The notes: generated by a model not told the origin, from the sequence alone. A stretch of DNA of 64,000 nucleotides from Pseudoalteromonas shioyasakiensis (GCF_024518675.1 NZ_JANIGL010000008.1:62001-126000), one strand, 5' to 3'; positions 19,590 to 29,207 are shown, numbered from the stretch's first letter. Numbers and translations are program-made.

Positions 19590-19700
19590 GCAGATATGCC
19601 CCACATAGCAATGGCGTTACCCGTATTGCTTATTGTAGGCTTAAAAGCCAAAGACATTATGGGCTTTGTATAATTATTACTGGTGTATTTATTGCGTTTT
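19590..19700 (+). pseudogene. Remnant of a short-chain fatty acid transporter (AtoE-like)
   Basis: In one frame the bases read ALPVLLIVGLKAKDIMGFV, then a stop, then LLLVYLLRF. ALPxLxIxGLKAKDIMGF is the characteristic near-C-terminal block of AtoE-type short-chain fatty acid transporters, whose full proteins have about 440 residues. Only about 37 codons survive, with an in-frame TAA at 19671-19673. The rest of the gene is absent, so this is a relic. It lies in the gap between cheV and the CPBP-like gene. Identification is from memory of the family motif. Confidence 0.65.
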
Positions 19701-19724
19701 AAAAACAACCTTATTCATTACTGC

Positions 19725-20215
19725 CTACAGTACAATATAAGTCAACATAACAGCGGTATTGAGCAGCATATGAGGTAAAAGAGCTGCATAATATGCTTGC
19801 CGTTTAGAGCAATCGAGCCATGTTAAATAACAATGACTAAAAATAAAAAAGCTCCAAACTGTACCAAAAAATTCACGGTCTCAACTAAAGCGTGCAAAGC
19901 GCCCCACCCAATAGCACTCACGATACATATCCACAAATGAGTGAGTTTAGTGCGCAAAAGCAATCTGATAAAAAAACCTAAAATAAAGGTTTCGATTACC
20001 GGAGCAAGAATTATATAACCAAAAAAGTCTGCGAATGTAACCACCGCTTCAGCTTCATTACTTGGCCCCCAGCCAAAATTAAACAGGCTATCTATAAGAT
20101 AAATGAACGCTAATATTATAAATGAGCCAAGCAAGGCAATCCCTCCCGCAAAGACGCAATATAACGCGAAAGGAGAACCTTTTTTAAGTAGTACAGATCT
20201 TAGTTTGGCTTGCAT
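19725..20215 (-). pseudogene. CPBP-family membrane protease-like gene with frameshift
   Basis: The intact reading frame stops at 19823, but another minus-strand frame continues as CYLTWLDCSKRQAYYAALLP and MLLNTAVMLTYIVL to a TAG at 19725-19727. The two frames join at a six-A run (19866-19871, plus strand), giving ETVNF-FGTVWSFFIFSH, much more like the family than the unshifted end. The first part has three membrane segments, IETFILGFFIRLLLR (degenerate EExxxR motif, with IE where the family has EE) and GWGALHA (second motif His). It is either a recent frameshift mutation, a sequencing error, or programmed slippage. ATG at 20215 is chosen, with a TTG at 20224 as alternative. It lies just downstream of the M50 protease gene. 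Confidence 0.6.
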
Positions 20216-20229
20216 TACACTCAAGGCTG

Positions 20230-21246
20230 TTAACTCGATAAGATTTTCATAGGTAGACTTAATATCGGGTTTTCTGAGTCGGCAAAGTGCATCATCACCG
20301 CAACGTGCCCGGCCACAACCAAAGCATACATTACCGCAGAGAACCCTTGACCGTATTTATCCAAAGGCACAAGGTGTGAAAAGTGGCGGCCGCGCCATTC
20401 AAACACAATTTCCAGCGCACCAATAAATAAGAAAAATACTAATAGCATTAAACCAAAGGTGTAGCTTATCCATAAACCAAATAACACACCAAGTAAGCAC
20501 ACACTCAAGCCAACCCATGAGCGCATTGAAAAGCTTATGCTTTTTAATACATGACCACCATCAAGCGGTAAAATGGGCAATAAGTTAAATAAGTTAAGTA
20601 AGGCACTGAGCACCGCGACACCTGCGAAAACCTCCATCTCAGTGGCGTAATAAAGTACCACGCCAAGTACCGAGGTGATCAAACCAAACGCGGGCCCCAT
20701 AAGTGAGATAACCACATCCTGCCAACGGGTAGTAATTTTATCGTCGCTGACGGCAAGGCCGCCAACAAACGGAATTAAGTAAATACCTTTAGTTTTTATG
20801 CCAAAATACTGCATAGCTCTAACATGACCATATTCATGCACCACTAAGCAAGCAATCAGCATTAAGGCAAATTCAAAGGTAAACAACCAAGCATAGCCAG
20901 CAACGGATGCTCCAGCCAATGCAACCTTGACAACTTTAGCACTTTTAAACAACTTAAAGCCTAACGCAAATAAACCTAATAGTCCTTGTTTGGGTTTACT
21001 TTTTTCAATAGGAGGAATTGCTAACTTTTGTACCAGCTGTTCGTTTACATACAAAATTAAGCTATGTTCATTAACCTGCGCAGTATCAAAGCCAACCACT
21101 TTATCGTCTAGATTAAACTCAAAATAATTTTCTCTTGGATTTTCAAAAGCAATGGCTTGTTGATGATGAAATATTTGTACTATTTTTTGCCCAGATAACA
21201 CCAAGCTATAAGGTTGCTCTGCAAGTGTGAGTTGTATTTTGATCAT
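20230..21246 (-). CDS. M50-family site-2-type membrane metalloprotease
   Basis: A 338-residue protein. Residues 1-80 are a soluble N-terminal domain; hydrophobic segments follow. The zinc site is intact: HEYGH (HExxH) in ACLVVHEYGHVRAMQ, and a distant LPLDGGHV carrying the third ligand Asp. Such proteases cut substrates inside the membrane, often anti-sigma factors, but a substrate is not evident here. The N-terminal domain is unlike RseP (no PDZ seen). It lies 14 bases before the CPBP-like gene, so two intramembrane-protease-like genes are adjacent and probably cotranscribed. Confidence 0.85.
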   Translation of the reverse strand: MIKIQLTLAEQPYSLVLSGQKIVQIFHHQQAIAFENPRENYFEFNLDDKVVGFDTAQVNEHSLILYVNEQLVQKLAIPPIEKSKPKQGLLGLFALGFKLFKSAKVVKVALAGASVAGYAWLFTFEFALMLIACLVVHEYGHVRAMQYFGIKTKGIYLIPFVGGLAVSDDKITTRWQDVVISLMGPAFGLITSVLGVVLYYATEMEVFAGVAVLSALLNLFNLLPILPLDGGHVLKSISFSMRSWVGLSVCLLGVLFGLWISYTFGLMLLVFFLFIGALEIVFEWRGRHFSHLVPLDKYGQGFSAVMYALVVAGHVAVMMHFADSENPILSLPMKILSS

Positions 21247-21388
21247 ATTTTTTTACCTTAAAAGCAATGCGTGCATTATACCTATTTTTTAAACCTAAAT
21301 AGTGAATTTATTTTAGCCGTAATACTGACTTTTTTATTTTATTCTACTACTTTTAAGTGGTTGGGTAGTTTTCAATCAAGGAGTGACG

Positions 21389-22600
21389 ATGTCTAAATTA
21401 GCCCGTAATATACTGGTAGTCGATGATTCGAAAGCTATTTTAGTCGTGATGGAGGCTATTTTAAGTGAACTAGAAGTGCCCCATGTTACTACCTGCCTAA
21501 GTGCTCAAGAAGCCCTGGATAAAGTTAAACAATCACCGCAACGATTTGATGCCGTATTCACTGATTTGAACATGCCTGAAATGGATGGCATGGAGCTTAT
21601 TCGTCATTTAGGTGATATAAATTACACTGGTGCAATTGTTATTATTTCTGAAATGGACCTTAAAGTCATCGACTTAGCTGCTGATTTAGCTAAAAAAAGT
21701 AATGCGCACCTGATTGGTAATATCGCAAAACCCGTTCAACTAAGCCAAGTTCATACCTTACTAAAGAAACTAGAGCACTTAGCTTGCCATATTGAAAAAC
21801 CGATTGAACCAATCACTGAAGCACGATTACTACATGCAATCAGTCATAACGAAGTGACGCCTTATTACCAACCAAAAGTAAACCGCCATACAAATAAAGT
21901 GGAAAGCGTAGAGGTGCTAGCGCGTATTACTACCGCTCAAGATGAAGTCATTTTACCTGAACGCTTCATATGTGTTGCGGAACAGTTAGACTTAATAAAC
22001 CTGATCACTTTTCAACTATTTGAAAAAGCCACCAATGAATTTAGTGCCCTAAAAAATAGTTTAGGGTATAAATTTAAATTAGCGTTTAACCTATCTCCCT
22101 GCCAATTAGAAGATTTAAGCTGCCCTGATAAGCTCGCACTTATATTGCAACTTAATAACTTAACCCCTAGTGAAATTATATTAGAGATCACCGAGCAATA
22201 TGCGTTATGTAGTAATGCACAACTAGAAACCTTAAATCGACTAAGAATACGCGGCTTTGATATTTCCTTAGATGATTTTGGCATTGGCTTTACCAATGTT
22301 AATCAGCTAAAAACACTTCCTTTTACTGAGGTTAAAATTGACCGCACTCTGATAAGCCACATCGATACAGATCAATTCGCCCAAGTCGTTACCAGCAGTT
22401 TAGTGAACATTGCCATTCAAAGGGACATAGCAATCGTCGCAGAAGGTATTGAACGCATCGAAGAGCTTGAATATTTGGATCGTTTTAAAGAGTTTATTTT
22501 AATGCAGGGGTTTTTAATTTGTCGCCCTAAAGTTAAAAGCGAATTTGTCCACTGGGCTAAGTCATGGCTACAAATGGTGGGGAATTCAAGCAGCAGCTGA
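21389..22600 (+). CDS. Response regulator with EAL phosphodiesterase domain
   Basis: A 403-residue protein. Residues 1-125 are a receiver domain (VVDDSKAIL; phospho-acceptor Asp in FTDLNMPEMDG; Lys in IAKPVQ). Residues about 145-395 are an EAL domain that would hydrolyse cyclic di-GMP: the signature is EVL (VEVLARI), with FNLSP, LEITEQ, LDDFGIGF, VKIDR, EGIE and MQGF, so the metal and catalytic residues appear intact. AAGGAG lies five bases before the ATG at 21389, better than a GTG at 21383. No histidine kinase is adjacent, so its input is unknown. Confidence 0.92.
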   Translation: MSKLARNILVVDDSKAILVVMEAILSELEVPHVTTCLSAQEALDKVKQSPQRFDAVFTDLNMPEMDGMELIRHLGDINYTGAIVIISEMDLKVIDLAADLAKKSNAHLIGNIAKPVQLSQVHTLLKKLEHLACHIEKPIEPITEARLLHAISHNEVTPYYQPKVNRHTNKVESVEVLARITTAQDEVILPERFICVAEQLDLINLITFQLFEKATNEFSALKNSLGYKFKLAFNLSPCQLEDLSCPDKLALILQLNNLTPSEIILEITEQYALCSNAQLETLNRLRIRGFDISLDDFGIGFTNVNQLKTLPFTEVKIDRTLISHIDTDQFAQVVTSSLVNIAIQRDIAIVAEGIERIEELEYLDRFKEFILMQGFLICRPKVKSEFVHWAKSWLQMVGNSSSS

Positions 22601-22602
22601 TG

Positions 22603-23673
22603 CTACTTTTTGTAATTTTGCTCGTCACCACTGAGTAGCTTATCGCTTGCCGCTAATCGTTGCCGCCAACGCTGCTTTGCCACAACTTGCATATTTGCAG
22701 ATTGATCATGCTCATCGATAATTTCAAGCCCCATCAAGGCTTCTATCATATCTTCGAGTGTAATAATTCCTTGCACTTCACCATACTCATCAATCACTAA
22801 ACAAATATGTGTACGCTCTGCCAGTAAAGTGTGCAATAAGGTTGGCACATAGAGTGTTTCTGGAACGGTATAGATAGGCTTAACTAATTTGCTTATTTTG
22901 TAATCTTCACCCAAACGGTGATAGGCCAACATGATGTCATTTTTATGTACAAAGCCGATAATATCATCACCGTTTTTATCATAAACCAGTACCCGCGAAA
23001 ATGATGACGAGCCATGCTCGGCTAAATATTGATGAACTGTTAAATCTTTATGTACTTTAAATAGCACTGTACGCGGGGTCATTATTGAGTCTAATTTGGC
23101 GTGGCGAAAATGTAACAGGCTGCGAATTATTTCAGATTCTTCTTGATGTAAAGCCCCAGATTCAGAGCCGATATCAGCCATTGCTTCAATTTCTTGGCGA
23201 ATATAGAATGCTTCATCGTAATTACGACCCAATAAGCTAGTTAACTTGTCAGCAAACCACACAAAAGGTTTTAACACCCATACTAGGTAGACCAAACCTT
23301 GTGCTACGACTGGAGTTAAAGCGCGCCAATGATTCGCCCCTAAAGTCTTTGGAATAATTTCAGACAATACTAATACCAATAGCGTCATTATCGCAGAGGC
23401 AATACCCACGGCTGCGTCAGAAAAAACCACCGCGGCTTGCGCCCCAACCCCTGCCGCACCGGCTGTATGGGCAATCGTATTTAATGTTAAAATGGCCGCT
23501 AACGGTTGATCTACATTCTGCTTTAGCTTTTCTACCCGCTTTGCAAGTTTTGGTTTTTGCTTGCGTAGTAAAGCAACATAACTAGGGGTAATACTTAGCA
23601 ATACGGCTTCCATGATCGAACATAGGAAGGATATGACTATGGCAGCTAGCATGTAAACAATTAATAACGTCAT
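22603..23673 (-). CDS. CNNM/hemolysin-C-type transporter with CBS pair
   Basis: A 356-residue membrane protein: an N-terminal DUF21 (CNNM) domain with about four hydrophobic segments (TLLIVYMLAAIVISFLCS, then AGAAGVGAQAAVVFSD and LVLVLSEIIPKTLG) and a cytoplasmic CBS pair (SIMTPRTVLFKVHKD, GIITLEDMIEALMG). Relatives export or sense Mg2+/Co2+; here the usual C-terminal CorC/HlyC domain is missing, ending at residue 356. Convergent with the REC-EAL gene, two bases apart, and divergent from the S9 peptidase gene. Confidence 0.88.
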   Translation of the reverse strand: MTLLIVYMLAAIVISFLCSIMEAVLLSITPSYVALLRKQKPKLAKRVEKLKQNVDQPLAAILTLNTIAHTAGAAGVGAQAAVVFSDAAVGIASAIMTLLVLVLSEIIPKTLGANHWRALTPVVAQGLVYLVWVLKPFVWFADKLTSLLGRNYDEAFYIRQEIEAMADIGSESGALHQEESEIIRSLLHFRHAKLDSIMTPRTVLFKVHKDLTVHQYLAEHGSSSFSRVLVYDKNGDDIIGFVHKNDIMLAYHRLGEDYKISKLVKPIYTVPETLYVPTLLHTLLAERTHICLVIDEYGEVQGIITLEDMIEALMGLEIIDEHDQSANMQVVAKQRWRQRLAASDKLLSGDEQNYKK

Positions 23674-23754
23674 TCAATTTCCCTCATAACTAGACTAATG
23701 AGCATCCTAACAATACATGCTATATTTAGCCAAATTTCGTTCACAGGCTTAATT

Positions 23755-26250
23755 ATGACATCTATTTTAGCTGTAAAACCTTATCGCAACTATGTTGCAA
23801 AAATACTCAGCGTTTTGGCACTATGCAGTGCAACGGGCTCTGCTTTAGCGGCCCCTGTTGATAAAAATAATATTGCATTTATTGGTCCACTTGGCGAGCA
23901 AATGCAGCTTAAGCCTTATCAAACACAGCATCATGATGCGATTATCAATAATCTATTGCCTCGCTTACAAGCAGACACCAAAACAGTCTCAGTATTTGGC
24001 AAACAGCATAAATGGCAAACATTAAGTAATATCAATGCACTGACTTTAGCCGGTGTACAGGGGTTAAAGTTTACTGTTAAAAGCGAGCGCTTTAGTCAAG
24101 GTACCCTTAAGCTAAATGGTATTGAGCAAGCGCAAGTATTTATTAATGGCCAGAAACAAAACGGTAAAAAGCACAGCTATGAACTAGCTTTTGCAACTGG
24201 CGAGCATCAAGTTGTGATCATTGCTGAGCAAGTTGCGAATTGGCATGACCTTGAAATAGAGTTTAACCCCGAATCAGAGCTTGATAACATTACGATTAGC
24301 CAACAACCAAAACGCACCTTATCGGCTAAACAACTATTTGATGCACCGACAATTAGCATGCTTTCCCTCGCACCTGATGCTAAGCACTATATTAGTAGTA
24401 AGCGCCATTACAGTGATAAAACAGGCAACCAAGCGCAAATAGTCACTGAGCTTAAAAATCAAGATGATGAAGTTGTGTATCGGTTTGAATCCGGCCAACC
24501 TAGCAATGTTATTTGGAGCCCAGATAATAACTCTGTGATTTATTTACTAGATGGCCAACTGAAACAGCTGGATCGTGAAACCCTATCGCTTAACGTCATA
24601 GCCAGCGACCTTGAAGGAGCCAGTGGCTTTGCATTTTATGATAACCACAGTTTAATTTATGCTTGGTCAAAGTCGCCCACTCCAGATAACGGATTAACTA
24701 AACATTACCGAGGTTTACAAGATCGCTGGTCTTACGCACGCACTACAACACAAGCTTATTTACTTGATATTAACTCAGGTTTGAGTAAAGCCTTAAGTGA
24801 AGGGCCACTGAGCCACCAGATTGAAGATTTTAATAGTGAGCAAAGCACTGTATTACTCAGCCGTAGCGCTCAGGCTATGGAGGCATCTACCCATCCAGTA
24901 ACAACGTTAGTAGAAGCAGATATTGAATCAGCAAAGCAAACAGTTATTGGTCAATTTAAAACTTTCAATCAAGCAAAATACACAACTAAGGGTGTCTACA
25001 TAATTGCAGGGCCTGACTTTAAAGATGGTTTAGGGCGCAATATCCCACGTGATATGCTCGCCAACAACTATGATGGCCAACTATATTTACTTAACTCAGA
25101 TGGTACACAAGCCAAAGCATTGAGCAAAAATTTTGACCCTGCCATTAGCCAATTAAATGTGCTCAAAAACGGTGATGCGATTTTAAAAGTAACTGAGCAA
25201 GACACGCAACAGCTGTATTTATTTGATTTAAGTAAAAGCCGATTTAACAAGCTGAACACAAAGCTAGATGTGGTAGAACAATTTAGTGTTGCAAAAAACC
25301 GCTCGCCAGCCATCTTATATAGTGGAACAACAGCATCTGCACCGCAACAACTCAAACGCTTAAATATAAATAAAAATAGAGCAACAACAATATGGGACTC
25401 AAAGCCATTAGCTTATACTGATACTAACATCCCAAAGCTTGAAGAGTTTAACTTTACTAATCAACAAGGTGTAGAAATTAAAGGCCGCGTATACCTACCC
25501 ACCAATTTAGATAAATCAAAGAAATACCCTGCCTTGATTTATTACTATGGCGGCACATCTCCTGTATCACGAGGTTTTACAGGCCGCTACCCGTTTAACT
25601 TATGGGCAGAGAATGGTTACATCGTTTACGTTGTACAACCTACTGGTGCTACCGGTTTTGGCCAAGAGTTCTCAGCTAAGCATGTTAATGCCTGGGGCGA
25701 ACACACCGCTGACGATATTATCCAAGGTACACAAGCTTTACTTGCACACTACTCATTTATTGATAACAACCGTTTAGGTAATTTAGGCGCATCATATGGC
25801 GGCTTTATGACCATGCTTCTTGCAACTAAAACCGATATGTTTAGTGCATCAATTGCCCACGCTGGGATTTCCAATATTACCTCCTATTGGGGGCAAGGTT
25901 GGTGGGGCTATTTATACTCAGGCGAAGCATCTAAAAATAGTTTTCCTTGGAACAATAGTGATTTATATAGCCAACGTAGCCCGGTTTTTCATGCCGATAA
26001 AGTAACGACGCCTTTACTATTATTACACGGTGACTCAGACACAAACGTACCAGTCGGCGAAAGTCATAATATGTATACAGCACTGAAACTACTAGGCAAA
26101 GACGTAGACCTTATTGAGTACAGGGGTGCAGATCATCAAATTTTTGCCCGTGATAAACGCTTTAACTGGTGGGATACTATGCTCGCTTATTTTGATAAGC
26201 ACTTAAAAGATGAGCCACAATGGTGGCAATATTTATACCCTGCCAAATAA
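23755..26250 (+). CDS. Exported prolyl-oligopeptidase-family (S9) peptidase
   Basis: An 831-residue secreted serine peptidase. A signal peptide runs from the ATG at 23755 to about ALAAP; a longer frame starting at 23698 is rejected because it would bury the signal. The middle is a beta-propeller-like region; the C-terminal ~250 residues are the catalytic alpha/beta-hydrolase domain with GASYGGFM (Ser), HGDSDTNVPV (Asp) and GADHQIFA (His), a complete triad. It likely cuts oligopeptides outside the cytoplasm. A perfect hairpin follows, and the next gene is a separate regulator. Confidence 0.9.
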   Translation: MTSILAVKPYRNYVAKILSVLALCSATGSALAAPVDKNNIAFIGPLGEQMQLKPYQTQHHDAIINNLLPRLQADTKTVSVFGKQHKWQTLSNINALTLAGVQGLKFTVKSERFSQGTLKLNGIEQAQVFINGQKQNGKKHSYELAFATGEHQVVIIAEQVANWHDLEIEFNPESELDNITISQQPKRTLSAKQLFDAPTISMLSLAPDAKHYISSKRHYSDKTGNQAQIVTELKNQDDEVVYRFESGQPSNVIWSPDNNSVIYLLDGQLKQLDRETLSLNVIASDLEGASGFAFYDNHSLIYAWSKSPTPDNGLTKHYRGLQDRWSYARTTTQAYLLDINSGLSKALSEGPLSHQIEDFNSEQSTVLLSRSAQAMEASTHPVTTLVEADIESAKQTVIGQFKTFNQAKYTTKGVYIIAGPDFKDGLGRNIPRDMLANNYDGQLYLLNSDGTQAKALSKNFDPAISQLNVLKNGDAILKVTEQDTQQLYLFDLSKSRFNKLNTKLDVVEQFSVAKNRSPAILYSGTTASAPQQLKRLNINKNRATTIWDSKPLAYTDTNIPKLEEFNFTNQQGVEIKGRVYLPTNLDKSKKYPALIYYYGGTSPVSRGFTGRYPFNLWAENGYIVYVVQPTGATGFGQEFSAKHVNAWGEHTADDIIQGTQALLAHYSFIDNNRLGNLGASYGGFMTMLLATKTDMFSASIAHAGISNITSYWGQGWWGYLYSGEASKNSFPWNNSDLYSQRSPVFHADKVTTPLLLLHGDSDTNVPVGESHNMYTALKLLGKDVDLIEYRGADHQIFARDKRFNWWDTMLAYFDKHLKDEPQWWQYLYPAK

Positions 26251-26259
26251 CGTTTTAGC

Positions 26260-26294
26260 CGAAAGAAAGAAAATAGGTTATTTTCTTTCTTTCG
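26260..26294. terminator. Terminator-like hairpin after the S9 peptidase gene
   Basis: Perfect 16-base stem (arms 26260-26275 and 26279-26294, CGAAAGAAAGAAAATA and its complement) with a three-base loop, followed by TTTTG. A-rich stem, so it may be moderate in strength. Confidence 0.75.
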
Positions 26295-26392
26295 TTTTGT
26301 GCAAAAAAACCATAAAAAATCCCCTTTCTGCACTCTCCCCTTTTATTAATGAGTGCTAACATAGAGTTATCATTAAAGGTAATTAAGATACT

Positions 26393-27097
26393 ATGACTAT
26401 TCATGTTTTACTGGTTGAAGATGACGAATTATTAGTCAAGCGCATCATCAATCACTTTGCTCAAACTGAGTTTCACATTGAAATTGACGCAACAGGTGCG
26501 TCAGCTTTGGAGCTAGTTCGCTGCCGTGAAAACAACCACAATGCAATTTCACTCGCCATTGTTGACATAGTCTTACCTGAGCGAGATGGCCTTCACCTTG
26601 CAAAAGAGCTAAACACACTAACTAATATTGGTGTCATCATGCTATCAAGCCGTGACTCACAAGCAGATAGAATTGCAGGCCTTGCACAAGGTGCTGATGA
26701 TTATATTTGTAAGCCTGTCGATTTGTTAGAGCTTGAACTTCGTATGCGAGCGCTATATAAACGCCTAAAAAGTAATAATGATAACGATGAAAGCGAAGAG
26801 TTTATTGAATACGCAGACTTTAAACTGCATCCAGATAACCGCACTCTAATTACAACCAACGGCATTGAATCACGCCTGACAGAAGCAGAACACAAAGTAC
26901 TTATTTGCTTAATTTCCAATGCCGGAAAAGCCACCCCAAGAGAAAAGATCTCCGAAGAAATAGGCCAACCAGATTGGAGCCCTAATGACCGCACTGTTGA
27001 TGTTTTGATTGGCCGACTACGTAAAAAGCTCAGTGACGAAAAAGACCAAAAACGCATTGTTACCGTGCGTGGTAAAGGTTATATGTTGTCTATTTAG
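26393..27097 (+). CDS. OmpR/PhoB-family response regulator
   Basis: A 234-residue regulator: receiver domain (residues about 1-120; VEDDELLVKRI, phospho-acceptor Asp in VDIVLPERDG, Lys in DDYICKPVDLLEL) and a winged-helix DNA-binding domain (about 135-233; TEAEHKVLICL, NDRTVDVLIGRLRKKL, TVRGKGYML). Residues needed for phosphorylation are present. No histidine kinase gene is next to it; the following gene encodes a small membrane protein. Target genes unknown. Confidence 0.93.
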   Translation: MTIHVLLVEDDELLVKRIINHFAQTEFHIEIDATGASALELVRCRENNHNAISLAIVDIVLPERDGLHLAKELNTLTNIGVIMLSSRDSQADRIAGLAQGADDYICKPVDLLELELRMRALYKRLKSNNDNDESEEFIEYADFKLHPDNRTLITTNGIESRLTEAEHKVLICLISNAGKATPREKISEEIGQPDWSPNDRTVDVLIGRLRKKLSDEKDQKRIVTVRGKGYMLSI

Positions 27098-27344
27098 TTT
27101 TATTGCTTTTAGTTCAAGCAGCCCTAAATAGTAACCGTGTATTTACGTTTAACTTTTTAATCAATCGTTGCAAACACCTTTAGCCACCACCTGAACGTAT
27201 TTAACCTGAACTTCGATAAGATATAATGAAATACATGAGGCTTTTATTCACTGATTCGTTTTATTTAGTGCAATTCAAACAAAAGGTGAACAAAAAACAT
27301 CACCAAAAAGCCAATGTGGTTTATAAATAATTTAGGGGTCACCC

Positions 27345-27647
27345 ATGAGTAGAGAAGATTTAGCAGTACTATTTATTTTCTTTCTTATCGTAGCTAGTGG
27401 TGTAGCTAAGTTAATAAAAAAGTTAACATTATTGCATGAAGAAACAGCAGCTAAGTTAAACTTTTTAATTGCCAATAACCGTGAAAATTATCCATCTACA
27501 TCAATGCTGGATAGCGAGCACATAGACTCAATTTTGCGAGAAAAACACGAAGTCAGCGTAAAAAAATTAAAGAAGCGCTTTTATTGCACTTCTACCCAAG
27601 CTGAGACGCTCATTACTCAAGTGAAGGCACAATTCAAGCATCACTGA
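27345..27647 (+). CDS. Small membrane-anchored protein with a helical C-terminal domain
   Basis: A 100-residue protein. Residues 5-23 form a single membrane helix (DLAVLFIFFLIVASGVAKL); the rest is soluble and basic. The last ~40 residues (HIDSILREKHEVSVKKLKKR, then CTSTQAETLI) resemble a short helix-turn-helix, similar in spacing to the gamma domain of FtsK-type proteins, though this is only a resemblance. AGGGGT precedes the ATG. The 250 bases upstream hold nothing recognised. Confidence 0.55.
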   Translation: MSREDLAVLFIFFLIVASGVAKLIKKLTLLHEETAAKLNFLIANNRENYPSTSMLDSEHIDSILREKHEVSVKKLKKRFYCTSTQAETLITQVKAQFKHH

Positions 27648-27662
27648 TGACTATTCGCCTTG

Positions 27663-29174
27663 CTAGTATTGTGTTAACTGGTGAATCAAGCGTTCAAAAG
27701 CCCTGTAATTCAGGGCTTCTTTTAGCTCAATTAAACTGATATTTGTTTGCCCTTTTAAATCACCGATCGTCCGCGCAACTTTAATAACCCGATGATATGA
27801 ACGCGGCGATAGCGACAGCTTCTCACTGGCTTTGGCTAAAAACTCTAATTCGGCTGGAGCCAACGCACAATGCTCGCTCATTTCTTTATTGTTAAGTCGG
27901 GCGTTCACTTTTCCCTGACGTGTTAATTGAATATTATAAGCAGCCTCTACCCGAGCGCGTACTGTCGCACTACTTTCTTCCTCTTCGGTGCTTTGTAACT
28001 GCATACTATTTAACCGTGGTAGTTCTATTTGTAAGTCAATACGGTCGATAAAAGGCCCTGATACTCGAGAGAGATAACGCATTACTTGATCAGGCGTTGC
28101 CCGCTTATCATTATGACACCCTGTAGGGCTTGGGTTTAATGCCGCGATAAGTTGAAATTGCGCGGGAAACTCCATTTGTCGTGCAGCCCTTGAAATAGTT
28201 ACCGTGCCGGTTTCCATAGGCTCACGCAAAGAGTCGAGCACTTTTCTTTCAAATTCAGGGAGCTCATCAAGGAATAAAACACCATTGTGTGCTAATGATA
28301 TTTCCCCCGGTTTGGGGTTAGATGAGCCGCCAACTAAAGCCACTGCTGAACAGGTATGATGGGGACTACGAAAGGGTCGTTTACGCCAGTTCGTTAAATC
28401 GATAGATTGGCCAATGATAGAATAGAGCGCGGCACTTGAGAGGGCTTCTTCATCAGACATACTCGGCATTATTGTAGGCATACGCTGCGCGAGCATCGAT
28501 TTACCGGTACCTGGCGGCCCTAAAAATAGCAAATTATGGCCACCAGCAGCTGCGATTTCTAATACTCTTTTAGCCCCCGGCTGACCCTTAACATCACTTA
28601 AATCATGAATAAAATGCGTATTATTAACGCGCTGCGCATATTCGATATTTAAAGGCAGTGGTTGTTGATTCAGCAAGTCATTCCACACATCTTGAATGGA
28701 GTAAACAGCTTTACGAGCCACGCCATTAACCAAACTGGCTAAACTGTCATTTACCGCGGGTAAAAAACAACACCGCCCTTGCTCCTTAGCCGCTAATACA
28801 GAGGGCAGAATGGCATTCACACCTCGTACTTCGCCATTGAGTGCAAGCTCACCGTAAAACTCATAACGCTCGAGCTCATTACAGATCACTTGCCCTGAGG
28901 CAACGAGAATCCCCACAGCAATTGCTAAATCAAAACGACCACCATCTTTTGGCAGATCTGCTGGGGCTAGGTTTACCGTAATCCTTTGATCTGGAAAACC
29001 AAATTGAGAGTTTTCTAATGCACTACGTACGCGGTCTTTCGCTTCTTTAACTGACGCTTCAGGCAGCCCAACTATATGAAAGGCTGGTAAACCATTACCT
29101 AAGTGAACTTCCACCATCACTTCTGGTGCTTGTATTCCAATTTGTGCGCGAGAATAAATACGTGCTAACGACAT
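27663..29174 (-). CDS. comM: YifB/ComM-family Mg-chelatase-like AAA+ ATPase
   Basis: A 503-residue protein. The N-terminal ~170 residues are a Lon-protease-like fold (VEVHLGNGLPAFHIVGLPE), the centre an AAA+ domain with Walker A GPPGTGKS and Walker B LFLDELPEF, plus the typical HTCSAVALVGG and LNPSPTGCHND. The family includes ComM, a helicase that drives branch migration during natural transformation. Its presence with the comF-family gene suggests, but does not prove, DNA-uptake ability. Confidence 0.92.
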   Translation of the reverse strand: MSLARIYSRAQIGIQAPEVMVEVHLGNGLPAFHIVGLPEASVKEAKDRVRSALENSQFGFPDQRITVNLAPADLPKDGGRFDLAIAVGILVASGQVICNELERYEFYGELALNGEVRGVNAILPSVLAAKEQGRCCFLPAVNDSLASLVNGVARKAVYSIQDVWNDLLNQQPLPLNIEYAQRVNNTHFIHDLSDVKGQPGAKRVLEIAAAGGHNLLFLGPPGTGKSMLAQRMPTIMPSMSDEEALSSAALYSIIGQSIDLTNWRKRPFRSPHHTCSAVALVGGSSNPKPGEISLAHNGVLFLDELPEFERKVLDSLREPMETGTVTISRAARQMEFPAQFQLIAALNPSPTGCHNDKRATPDQVMRYLSRVSGPFIDRIDLQIELPRLNSMQLQSTEEEESSATVRARVEAAYNIQLTRQGKVNARLNNKEMSEHCALAPAELEFLAKASEKLSLSPRSYHRVIKVARTIGDLKGQTNISLIELKEALNYRAFERLIHQLTQY

Positions 29175-29207
29175 CCTTTGTCCCTGTAATTTAACCTTTA
29201 TTACAGT

